This document shows positions 8,191 through 15,089 of a DNA stretch of 24,237 bases, one piece after another. The position numbers and the translations under genes are program-made. The DNA lies in contig JBNJED010000011.1 of the NCBI GenBank assembly GCA_051745535.1, positions 1-24,237 of the forward strand, given 5' to 3'. A model generated the notes under the pieces. It was not told the origin of the DNA, did not search any database, and was given only the letters and a program-made list of their open reading frames with translations. The first letter of the stretch is position 1; every line of letters begins with the position of its first letter. Source of the stretch: Thiohalospira sp051745535. GTDB lineage: Bacteria; Pseudomonadota; Gammaproteobacteria; Thiohalospirales; Thiohalospiraceae.

Positions 8191-8520
8191 CTAGTTGACG
8201 CCCACCTCTTCCATGTGGACCTCGGGGCCGGCATCGGCCTGGGCGCGGGCCTGCTTCTGGGCCTGCTCACCCTGGGACTCCGCCTTGCGCGCCAGTTCCA
8301 TGGCCTTGTCGTATTTGCCCTCTTCCATGGCGTCTTGCGCCTGGTCGATGAACTTGCCGGTATCCCGCCACTCGAAGCCCATCTCCGCAGCCTCGTTCTT
8401 CTCCTCTTCGGCGGCGGCGATGGCCTGGCGAACCTCGTCGGCCTCAGCGGAGGTGCCACCACCGGAGCTGCAGGCGGCGAGGGTGAGGGCGCTGGCCAGG
8501 GTCAGGAAGGTCTTGCGCAT
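8191..8520 (-). CDS. Small coiled-coil lipoprotein, DUF4398 / SoxXA-binding (SoxK)-like
   Basis: A 109-residue protein. GGAGGAGA lies about nine bases before the ATG. Signal peptide and lipobox end TLAAC (Cys17). The mature protein is charged and helical: an Ala/Glu-rich helix, then EWRDTGKFIDQAQDA, then a TPR-like helix GKYDKAMELARKAESQGE. The WRDTGK plus KAxxLAxKAxxQ pattern is that of proteins annotated as SoxXA-binding protein (SoxK/SAXB) in sulfur oxidisers, and of the related DUF4398 group. SoxK improves turnover of the thiosulfate-oxidising SoxXA cytochrome; no sox genes are in the window, so this link is from memory of the family and unproven. It is read away from guaB and leads into xseA. 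Confidence 0.8.
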   Translation of the reverse strand: MRKTFLTLASALTLAACSSGGGTSAEADEVRQAIAAAEEEKNEAAEMGFEWRDTGKFIDQAQDAMEEGKYDKAMELARKAESQGEQAQKQARAQADAGPEVHMEEVGVN

Positions 8521-8629
8521 GACGGTGTCTCCTCCATCGGGATCTTCTTTGGGTGCGGCGCTCTGGGCGGGGGCGGCGCCGCTGTTTGGTCTGGGTCCTG
8601 TTGTTACCCCGCAGGCTCGAAGCTAACCG

Positions 8630-8658
8630 TTTACCCGGGCGCCGTCAAACTCTATAAT
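8630..8658 (+). promoter_or_regulatory. guaB promoter (sigma-70 type)
   Basis: TTTACC (4 of 6 to the -35 consensus) at 8630-8635, a 17-bp spacer, and a perfect TATAAT at 8653-8658. Transcription would start near 8665, giving a leader of about 50 nt before the guaB ATG. The sequence just before the -35 (AACCGTTTAC) faintly resembles a PurR half-site but not enough to call. Confidence 0.65.
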
Positions 8659-8715
8659 AAGCGGCTAATCAACCATTTCCGCATCTCCACGCGGTCGGGA
8701 CAAGGCCCCTAGCCC

Positions 8716-10176
8716 ATGCGAATCGTTCAGGAAGCCCTCACCTTCGACGACGTTCTCCTGCTGCCGGCGCACTCCGCCGTCACGCCCCGGGATGTCGACC
8801 TCCGTACCCGTCTGAGCCGGGGGATCGAGCTCCACATCCCGCTGGTCTCCGCCGCCATGGATACCGTCACCGAGGCCCGCCTGGCCATCACCCTGGCCCA
8901 GGAGGGCGGCATCGGGATCGTCCACAAGAACATGAGCGTGCAGGAGCAGGCCGCCCACGTCCGCAAGGTGAAGAAGTTCGAGAGCGGGGTCATCAAGGAG
9001 CCCATTACCGTCCGGCCGGATGCCAGCATCCGCGAGGTGCTGGAGCTGACCCGCAAGCAGAACATCTCCGGCGTGCCGGTAGTGGACGGCGAGGAGCTGG
9101 TGGGCATCGTCACCAGCCGGGATCTGCGCTTCGAGACCCGGGAGAGCGAGCCGGTCTCCTCCATCATGACCCCCAAGGAGCGGCTGGCCACGGTGGGTGA
9201 GGATGCCGGCCGGGACGAGATCGCGGGGCTGCTCCACGAGCACCGCATCGAGAAGGTCCTGGTGGTCAACGACGACTTCCACCTGCGCGGGCTCATCACC
9301 GTCAAGGACATCCAGAAGGCGGAGGACAAGCCCCACGCCAGCAAGGACGACCAGGGCCAGCTGCGCGTTGGCGCGGCGGTGGGCACCGGCGCCGATACGG
9401 ACGAACGCGTGGAGGCGCTGGCCGCCGCCGGGGTGGACGTGGTGGTGGTGGACACCGCCCACGGCCACTCCCAGGGCGTCATCGACCGGGTGCGCTGGGT
9501 GAAGCACCACTTCCCGGACCTGCAGGTCATCGGCGGCAATATCGCCACCGGCGCCGCCGCCCTGGACCTGGTGGAGGCCGGCGCCGACGGCGTGAAGGTC
9601 GGCATCGGCCCCGGCTCCATCTGCACCACCCGCATCGTCGCCGGCGTGGGCGTGCCCCAGGTCAGCGCCATCGACAATGTCGCTACCGCGCTGGCGGACA
9701 CCGACGTCCCGCTCATCGCCGACGGCGGGATCCGCTATTCCGGCGACCTCTCCAAGGCCATGGCCGCCGGGGCGTGGTCGGTGATGGTCGGATCCATGTT
9801 CGCCGGTACCGAGGAGGCGCCGGGGGAGGTGGAACTCTACCAGGGCCGCAGCTACAAGTCCTACCGCGGCATGGGGTCGCTGGGGGCCATGGGCGGCTCC
9901 CAGGGCTCCTCGGATCGCTACTTCCAGGAGGGTCGGGAGGCGGACAAGATGGTCCCCGAGGGCATCGAGGGCCGCGTCCCCTACAAGGGGCCGCTGGAGC
10001 CGGTGATCCACCAGCTCATGGGCGGCCTGCGCTCCTCCATGGGCTACACCGGCTGCGCCAACATCGCCGAGATGCGGACCAAGCCGGAGTTCGTCCGGGT
10101 GACCAACGCCGGCGTGACCGAGAGCCACGTCCACGACGTGACCATCATCAAGGAAGCCCCCAACTACCGCGTCTGA
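8716..10176 (+). CDS. guaB: Inosine-5'-monophosphate dehydrogenase
   Basis: A 486-residue enzyme, the usual bacterial length. It oxidises IMP to XMP with NAD, the first step to GMP. It begins with EALTFDDVLLLPAHS, typical of IMPDH. A pair of CBS domains is inserted at about 95-205. The catalytic loop GPGSICTTR carries the nucleophile Cys303 (Cys305 in E. coli). The flap and IMP-phosphate segments GGIRYSGD and YRGMGSLGAM are intact. No clear ribosome-binding site precedes the ATG at 8716. guaA follows after 95 bp, and both probably form one unit with tadA. Confidence 0.98.
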   Translation: MRIVQEALTFDDVLLLPAHSAVTPRDVDLRTRLSRGIELHIPLVSAAMDTVTEARLAITLAQEGGIGIVHKNMSVQEQAAHVRKVKKFESGVIKEPITVRPDASIREVLELTRKQNISGVPVVDGEELVGIVTSRDLRFETRESEPVSSIMTPKERLATVGEDAGRDEIAGLLHEHRIEKVLVVNDDFHLRGLITVKDIQKAEDKPHASKDDQGQLRVGAAVGTGADTDERVEALAAAGVDVVVVDTAHGHSQGVIDRVRWVKHHFPDLQVIGGNIATGAAALDLVEAGADGVKVGIGPGSICTTRIVAGVGVPQVSAIDNVATALADTDVPLIADGGIRYSGDLSKAMAAGAWSVMVGSMFAGTEEAPGEVELYQGRSYKSYRGMGSLGAMGGSQGSSDRYFQEGREADKMVPEGIEGRVPYKGPLEPVIHQLMGGLRSSMGYTGCANIAEMRTKPEFVRVTNAGVTESHVHDVTIIKEAPNYRV

Positions 10177-10183
10177 ACCCGGG

Positions 10184-10204
10184 CCCCCCGAATTTCCCGG
10201 GGGG
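10184..10204 (+). terminator. GC-rich hairpin after guaB (possible attenuator/terminator)
   Basis: CCCCCC and GGGGGG flank a 9-nt loop just after the guaB stop codon. A partial outer pairing (CCC at 10178 with GGG near 10206) could lengthen it. No T-run follows, so it is not a classical intrinsic terminator; it may instead shield the 3' end or modulate read-through into guaA. Confidence 0.4.
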
Positions 10205-10211
10205 CGGGCTG

Positions 10212-10232
10212 CCCGCCGGCCTCCCCGGCGGG
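10212..10232 (+). promoter_or_regulatory. Second GC-rich hairpin in the guaB-guaA gap
   Basis: A perfect 8-bp stem CCCGCCGG / CCGGCGGG with a 5-nt loop, seven bases after the first hairpin. It is immediately followed by TAGAAT. Two stable hairpins in tandem within a 95-bp gap suggest mRNA processing or protection, or control of guaA expression. Confidence 0.4.
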
Positions 10233-10238
10233 TAGAAT
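10233..10238 (+). promoter_or_regulatory. Candidate -10 element for a separate guaA promoter
   Basis: TAGAAT (5 of 6 to consensus), with transcription expected near 10245 and a leader of about 27 nt before guaA. The matching -35 position falls inside the second hairpin and is poor. It could give guaA some independent transcription. Confidence 0.25.
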
Positions 10239-10271
10239 GCGCCCCCTTCCCCCTGGCGGACGAGACCGAGC

Positions 10272-11849
10272 ATGGCCACCGATATCCACGCCGACCGCAT
10301 CCTGATCCTGGACTTCGGCTCCCAGTATACCCAGCTCATTGCCCGCCGCGTGCGGGAGATCGGGGTCTACTGCGAGATCCTCCCCTGCGACGAGGAGGAG
10401 GCAGTGATCCGCGACTTCGGCGCCAGCGGGATCATCCTCTCCGGCGGCCCCGCCTCGGCCACCGAGGAGGACACCTTCCGCGCCCCCGATGCGGTCTTCG
10501 AAGCGGGGGTGCCGGTGCTCGGGATCTGCTACGGCATGCAGGCCATGGCGGCCCAGCTCGGCGGCGGGGTGGAGAGCTCCGACCACCGCGAGTTCGGCTT
10601 CGCCCAGGTGCGCGCCCGCGGCCACACCGAGCTGCTGCGCAACATCGAGGACCACGCCAGCCCGGAGGGCTACGGCCTGCTGGACGTCTGGATGAGCCAC
10701 GGCGACCGGGTCACCGAGCTGCCGCCGGGATTCAAGGTCATGGCTTCCACCGACAGTGCCCCCATCGCCGGCATGGCGGATGAACAGCGCCGGCTCTACG
10801 GCGTCCAGTTCCACCCGGAGGTGACCCACACCCTCCAGGGCAAGCGGATCCTGGAGCGCTTCGTCACCACCATCTGCGGCTGCGACACCCTGTGGACGCC
10901 GGGCCACATCATCGACGATCTGGTGGGCAAGGTCCGCGAACAGGTCGGGAATGACCACGTCCTGCTGGGCCTCTCCGGCGGTGTCGACTCCTCCGTGGTG
11001 GCGGCCCTGCTGCACCAGGCCATCGGCGACCAGCTCACCTGTGTCTTCGTGGACAACGGCCTGCTGCGCGAGGGCGAGGCCGAGCAGGTCCGCGCCACCT
11101 TCGCCGAGCACCTGGGCGTGCGGGTGGTCTACGTGGATGCCGAGGGCCGCTTCATGGACGTGCTGGCCGGGGTCGAGGATCCCGAGGCCAAGCGCAAGGC
11201 CATCGGCAACACCTTCATCGAGGTCTTCGACGAGGAGGCTGGAAAGATCCAGGGCGTGCAGTGGCTGGCCCAGGGCACCATCTATCCCGACGTCATCGAA
11301 TCCGCCGGGGCGCGCACCGGCAAGGCGCAGGTCATCAAGTCCCACCACAACGTGGGCGGCCTGCCGGAGCGCATGAACCTCAAGCTCCTGGAGCCCCTGC
11401 GCGAGCTCTTCAAGGACGAGGTCCGGCGCATCGGCGTGGAACTGGGTCTGCCGGCGGACATGGTCTACCGCCACCCCTTCCCCGGGCCGGGGCTGGGGGT
11501 GCGGATCCTCGGCGAGGTGAGGAAGGAGTACGCCGACCTGCTGCGCCGCGCCGACGCCATCTTCATCGAGGAGCTGCGCGCCGCCGGCCTCTACGAGCAG
11601 ACCGCCCAGGCCTTCGCCGTCTTCCTGCCGGTGCGCTCCGTGGGCGTGGTCGGCGACGCCCGCCAGTACGAGTGGGTCATCGCCCTGCGCGCCGTGGAGA
11701 CGGTGGACTACATGACCGCCCGCTGGGCCCACCTGCCCTACGAGTTCCTGGAGCACGTCTCCGGCCGGATCATCAACGAGGTCGCCGGGATCAGCCGGGT
11801 GACCTACGACATCTCCAGCAAGCCGCCGGCCACCATCGAGTGGGAGTAG
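10272..11849 (+). CDS. guaA: GMP synthase (glutamine-hydrolysing)
   Basis: A 525-residue two-domain enzyme that turns XMP into GMP using ATP and glutamine. The class I glutaminase domain (about 8-205) has its complete triad: Cys86 in GICYG, H181 and E183 in FHPEV, numbered as in E. coli. The ATP pyrophosphatase P-loop is SGGVDSS at 235-241. The C-terminal dimerisation domain contains RHPFPGPGLGVR and ends with the canonical PPATIEWE. It is followed after only four bases by tadA. Confidence 0.98.
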   Translation: MATDIHADRILILDFGSQYTQLIARRVREIGVYCEILPCDEEEAVIRDFGASGIILSGGPASATEEDTFRAPDAVFEAGVPVLGICYGMQAMAAQLGGGVESSDHREFGFAQVRARGHTELLRNIEDHASPEGYGLLDVWMSHGDRVTELPPGFKVMASTDSAPIAGMADEQRRLYGVQFHPEVTHTLQGKRILERFVTTICGCDTLWTPGHIIDDLVGKVREQVGNDHVLLGLSGGVDSSVVAALLHQAIGDQLTCVFVDNGLLREGEAEQVRATFAEHLGVRVVYVDAEGRFMDVLAGVEDPEAKRKAIGNTFIEVFDEEAGKIQGVQWLAQGTIYPDVIESAGARTGKAQVIKSHHNVGGLPERMNLKLLEPLRELFKDEVRRIGVELGLPADMVYRHPFPGPGLGVRILGEVRKEYADLLRRADAIFIEELRAAGLYEQTAQAFAVFLPVRSVGVVGDARQYEWVIALRAVETVDYMTARWAHLPYEFLEHVSGRIINEVAGISRVTYDISSKPPATIEWE

Positions 11850-11853
11850 GCCG

Positions 11854-12315
11854 GTGCCCGGGCCGGTCGCCGATCACGAACGGTGGATGGAGCGCGCCCT
11901 GGCGCTGGCCGATGCCGCCGAGGCGGCGGGGGAGGTGCCGGTGGGGGCCCTGGTGGTCCGCGACGGCGAGGTGCTGGGGGAGGGGACCAACGCCCCGGTG
12001 GGCGGCTGCGACCCCACCGCCCACGCCGAGATCAACGCCCTGCGCGCGGCGGCCGCCGCCGTGGGCAACTACCGCCTGCCCGGTGCCACCCTCTACGTCA
12101 CCCTGGAGCCCTGCCTCATGTGCGCCGGCGCCCTGGTCCATGCCCGGATCGCCGAGCTGGTCTACGCCGCGACGGATCCGCGGGCCGGGGCGGCCGGCTC
12201 CATGGTGGATGCCTTCGAACTGCCCGGCCTCAACCATCGCGTGGCGGTGACCGGCGGGGTTCGGGGCGAGGAGGCGGGGGAGCGGCTGCGCGCCTTCTTC
12301 CGCGCCCGGCGCTAG
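11854..12315 (+). CDS. tadA: tRNA-specific adenosine deaminase
   Basis: A 153-residue zinc deaminase that converts A34 to inosine in tRNA-Arg(ACG), and is essential in most bacteria. Zinc ligands and the proton shuttle are present: H57-A-E59 and PC87LMC90, with the downstream VYAATDPRAGAAGS segment typical of TadA rather than other cytidine/guanine deaminases. The start is GTG at 11854, with GGGAG overlapping the guaA stop region as ribosome-binding site, so it is coupled to guaA. It ends three bases before the convergent mltF stop. Confidence 0.95.
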   Translation: MPGPVADHERWMERALALADAAEAAGEVPVGALVVRDGEVLGEGTNAPVGGCDPTAHAEINALRAAAAAVGNYRLPGATLYVTLEPCLMCAGALVHARIAELVYAATDPRAGAAGSMVDAFELPGLNHRVAVTGGVRGEEAGERLRAFFRARR

Positions 12316-12318
12316 GCG

Positions 12319-13710
12319 TCAGTGGGCGCGGGCGATGGTGGTGGCCTGGCCCTCCGGACCGCGCAGACGGCGGAGGATGTCGTAGTAGGTCCGGATGCTC
12401 TCCACGTAGACCACCGCCTCGTTCCCCCGCGCGTAGCCGTACTCGGTCTCGCTGTACCACTCCTTCTGGCGCAGGAGCGGTAGCCGCTGCTTCACATCCA
12501 CCCAGGCATCGGGATCGCCGCCCTGACGCTCGGTGATGGCACGGGCATCCTGCAGATGGCCGTGGCCGATATTGTAGGCAGCCAGGGTGAGCCAGGTGCG
12601 ATCTGGCTCGGGTATATCCGAGAGCCGGTCCTTTATGACCCGGAGGTAACGGGCGCCGCCATGGATGCTCTGGGCCGGATCGGTCCGGCGGCTGACACCG
12701 ACGAACTGCGCCGTGGGCTGGGTGAGCATCATCACCCCGCGCACGCCGGTGGGCGAGATGGCCCCTGCTTGCCAGTGGGACTCCTGGTAGCCGGTGGCCG
12801 CCAGTAGCCGCCAGTCCAGTTCGGATTGCTCGGCCGCCTCCTGGAACAGGCTCTGGAAGCGCGGGAGGCGCTGCTCCACCTGGCGCATGAAGGCGCGGAC
12901 GTTGACGTAGTCGAACTCCTGGATGTGCGCGTAGTGGTGGTCGAGGATCCGGGCCAGGGAGCCATCGGTCTTGATGGTGTCGAAGAACGTATCAACCCGG
13001 TTCCGCAGGGATTCATCCGCATTGCGGGGCAGGGCCCAGGCCAGCGGCTGCGGGCCGGAGAGGTCCAGCGCGGCGCGCAGCTCCGGGAAGTACCGTCGCG
13101 CCGCCTGGAATTCGTGGGAATCCATGACGGTGTAGTCGAGGTCACCGCTCCGGACCCGGCTCAGGAGTTCCTCGGTCCCCGCATCCTCGACCTCCACCCA
13201 CGCCAGCCCCGGATGTTTCTCGCGCGCCTCTTCCAGGAAGCCTACGTGGCTGCTGCCCGCGACCACGCCGATACGCTGGCCCACGAGATCGGCGATCGTA
13301 TTCGGCCGGGTCCCGACGCCGCCACGATGGATGATCAGCGCCGAGGCGTACTGGTAGGCGGGCCCGAACGGGCGGTGCTGCGCCCGCTGCTTCGTCCGGG
13401 TCAGCCCGGCCGCCGCGATATCCGCCTCGCCGCGGTCCAGGGCGGTGAAGATCGCGTCCGGGCCGGGCTGGACGGAGAGCCGCAGCTCGACCCCCAGCTC
13501 CTGAGCGAAGCGCCGGGCCATGGCGTATTCCGGGCCGGTGGGGCCCAGGGCGCCATGCTGGTAGCTGGTGGACGCCTCGCGCGTTGCCACCACCAGCTCT
13601 CCGGCCGCCTGGATCCGTTCCAGTTGAGAGCGCTCACCCTCCCCACATCCGCCAAGAACTGGCAGAGTGGTCACCGTAATGAGGGGGAGGGCGCGGAGCA
13701 GTCGGAACAT
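12319..13710 (-). CDS. mltF: Membrane-bound lytic murein transglycosylase F
   Basis: A 463-residue protein. Signal peptide with lipobox ending VLGGC (Cys22), though E. coli MltF is not always described as a lipoprotein. Residues 35-265 form a solute-binding-protein-like (SBP_bac_3) regulatory domain. The SLT domain follows, with catalytic Glu310 in GYQESHWQ, then the GVRGVMMLT motif and AAYNIGHGH. It cleaves glycan strands to 1,6-anhydro-muropeptides at the outer membrane. The position after tadA, facing it, is conserved in gammaproteobacteria. A weak GAAG precedes the ATG. Confidence 0.95.
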   Translation of the reverse strand: MFRLLRALPLITVTTLPVLGGCGEGERSQLERIQAAGELVVATREASTSYQHGALGPTGPEYAMARRFAQELGVELRLSVQPGPDAIFTALDRGEADIAAAGLTRTKQRAQHRPFGPAYQYASALIIHRGGVGTRPNTIADLVGQRIGVVAGSSHVGFLEEAREKHPGLAWVEVEDAGTEELLSRVRSGDLDYTVMDSHEFQAARRYFPELRAALDLSGPQPLAWALPRNADESLRNRVDTFFDTIKTDGSLARILDHHYAHIQEFDYVNVRAFMRQVEQRLPRFQSLFQEAAEQSELDWRLLAATGYQESHWQAGAISPTGVRGVMMLTQPTAQFVGVSRRTDPAQSIHGGARYLRVIKDRLSDIPEPDRTWLTLAAYNIGHGHLQDARAITERQGGDPDAWVDVKQRLPLLRQKEWYSETEYGYARGNEAVVYVESIRTYYDILRRLRGPEGQATTIARAH

Positions 13711-13819
13711 GGTCTTCTTTCTTGACCGAGACTAACCGATCAGGATAAACCACCCGGGGCGGTTTCCCCAGTTTCTCGATAGGGTTTTGACAATGATGTA
13801 ACAACGGAGCCGCCCCGCC

Positions 13820-13849
13820 TTGTCAGCGATACCGCCGATCGCCTATGCT
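13820..13849 (+). promoter_or_regulatory. Promoter of tRNA-Ser(CGA)
   Basis: TTGTCA at 13820-13825, an 18-bp spacer, and TATGCT at 13844-13849. Transcription would begin near 13856, about five bases before the mature tRNA, followed by a GC-rich discriminator as expected for stable RNA promoters. Confidence 0.55.
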
Positions 13850-13860
13850 GACGGACTTCT

Positions 13861-13954
<94 letters not shown>

Positions 13955-13994
13955 CCTTTCCATGTCAATGAGTTGCGCGACGAAAGGGGGTGTC

Positions 13995-14021
13995 CCACGC
14001 TGGGACCCACACTATTCGGCG
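13995..14021 (+). repeat. att-like repeat, copy 1, 44 bp after tRNA-Ser(CGA)
   Basis: A 27-bp stretch matching 23358-23384 without gaps at 23 of 27 positions. The shared blocks are CCACGCTG, CCCACACT and GGCG. It begins 45 bases after the last base of the tRNA; the other copy begins 46 bases after its tRNA. It also forms part of the inverted repeat GTCCCA-cgc-TGGGAC at 13992-14006. Confidence 0.6.
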
Positions 14022-14293
14022 GCGCCAGCCATTTCATAACTCCTTGACCCCCATAGAGCGCCTACTCGGCCAGCCTACTGCTGGGTCCGAGAGGCGGCGC
14101 GTGTTCGTTTCTCAATCCCCATCGAACTGCCCGAAGGAACCCGCCTACCCGAAGGCCCGCGACCTTCATCCATCCACTCGGCCATAAGGAGGGCCGGATT
14201 GCCTGGTCGGCTGCGTATAGGGACAGGAAACGCATGACATGAGGCATGTACGTATCTACATTCAAGAGAGTCAATAGGCTGGCTGCCCTGACG

Positions 14294-14316
14294 TATATCC
14301 GGTACTTCCGGCTATA
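14294..14316 (+). promoter_or_regulatory. Operator-like inverted repeat upstream of cytochrome b561
   Basis: TATATCCGG and CCGGCTATA form 9-bp arms with one mismatch around a 5-bp centre. The repeat lies about 40 bp before the ATG. A weak promoter reading, CTGACG (14289-14294), 18 bp, TATATG (14313-14318), would place the repeat between -35 and -10, a usual position for a repressor or a MerR-type activator. Confidence 0.4.
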
Positions 14317-14355
14317 TGGGCTGGGGTTAGGCCATTTACTCGTCAAGGGGGAAGG

Positions 14356-14883
14356 ATGTCCGAGTCAGACCGCTACTCTGCAATCTCCACGATCAATCAT
14401 TGGGTTACCGCACTCCTTGTCGTTGTCATGCTGGCGCTGGGCTTTGCAGCTACCGGGGCCCCGTCTGAGGCCGTCGAGGACTACGTCCTGGGCGTGCATG
14501 TGTCCCTGGGCTTCTTCGTGTTGCTGTTCGTCGTCTGGCGGGTCCTGTTCAGGCTGTATGAAGGGTTCCCAGAAAATATTGGAAAGACTTCTGTGGAGCG
14601 CTGGACTGCCTATGTCGTCCACAGGCTCATATTGACCCTGCTCGTGGTCCAGGTGGCTACCGGGCCGTTGTACCTGTTCACCGAAGATGCGTGCATGGAT
14701 GTATTCGGGTGGTTCTCTGTCTGTCTGCCGCTGGGAGGCTTGTCGGTGATCCACGAGCCGATGGAATGGCTGCACGTCTATATCGGCATATATGTCCTCC
14801 CGGCTGTACTTTTACTGCACTTCGCGGGCGCGATCGTGCACTACGCCCGCCGTGGGAAGCAGGAAACGCCAACCGGTATGTAG
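14356..14883 (+). CDS. Cytochrome b561 (CybB-type, membrane diheme)
   Basis: A 175-residue four-helix membrane protein of the bacterial b561/Ni-hydrogenase cytochrome b family. Helix-borne histidines fit bis-His heme ligation: H15 in INHWVTA, H48 in GVHVSLG, H89 in VVHRL, H140 in WLHVYIG and H155 in LLHFAG. It probably transfers electrons from quinol to superoxide or another acceptor at the inner membrane. AAGGGGGAAGG directly precedes the ATG. Codon use is visibly less GC-biased than in guaB or xseA, which fits recent acquisition, and it sits next to the tRNA-Ser remnant. Confidence 0.88.
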   Translation: MSESDRYSAISTINHWVTALLVVVMLALGFAATGAPSEAVEDYVLGVHVSLGFFVLLFVVWRVLFRLYEGFPENIGKTSVERWTAYVVHRLILTLLVVQVATGPLYLFTEDACMDVFGWFSVCLPLGGLSVIHEPMEWLHVYIGIYVLPAVLLLHFAGAIVHYARRGKQETPTGM

Positions 14884-15089
14884 CCCGTCACCCGGGTTGA
14901 GGTCGTAGGTTCTACGGCCTGGCCGGCCAAGGGCGAGAAGGAGTTGCGTTGCTGCCAGGGCGCGAGGATTGCCCGCGGTGCGTATCCCCAGCACCGTAGA
15001 TAGTGGCGGTCTGCGCTACTACCTTCCGACAACGAGTAGCGGCCGAACAGCGCCCTTGACCGACCAACCGTGGACCTGGAGGGCGACCC
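14884..15089 (+). other. Gap between cytochrome b561 and copper ATPase with an inverted repeat
   Basis: A 206-bp gap without a gene. It holds a perfect 7-bp inverted repeat, CGCTACT (15014-15020) and AGTAGCG (15035-15041), with a 14-nt spacer containing ACCTTCC. ACCTTCC is a half of the CueR/CopY-like GC-rich dyad, but the matching second half is missing. The repeat ends 48 bp before the ATPase ATG. Confidence 0.35.

Noticed and set aside
8115..8462. Upstream extension of xseA
   Set aside because: It overlaps the lipoprotein gene in another frame and has no similarity to XseA N-termini.
8616..8634. Possible PurR box before guaB (AACCGTTTAC)
   Set aside because: Only a partial match to the ACGCAAACGTTTGCGT consensus, too weak to call.
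13992..14006. GTCCCA-cgc-TGGGAC as a tRNA terminator
   Set aside because: The 3-nt loop stem is short and no T-run follows; it fits better as part of the att-like sequence.
14062..14346. 94-codon open frame on the minus strand in the gap before cytochrome b561
   Set aside because: No ribosome-binding site, no recognisable domain, and composition like a chance frame in a gene-free remnant.
15021..15027. CueR-type copper box before copB (ACCTTCC)
   Set aside because: Only one half-site; the mirror-image half expected at CueR spacing is absent.
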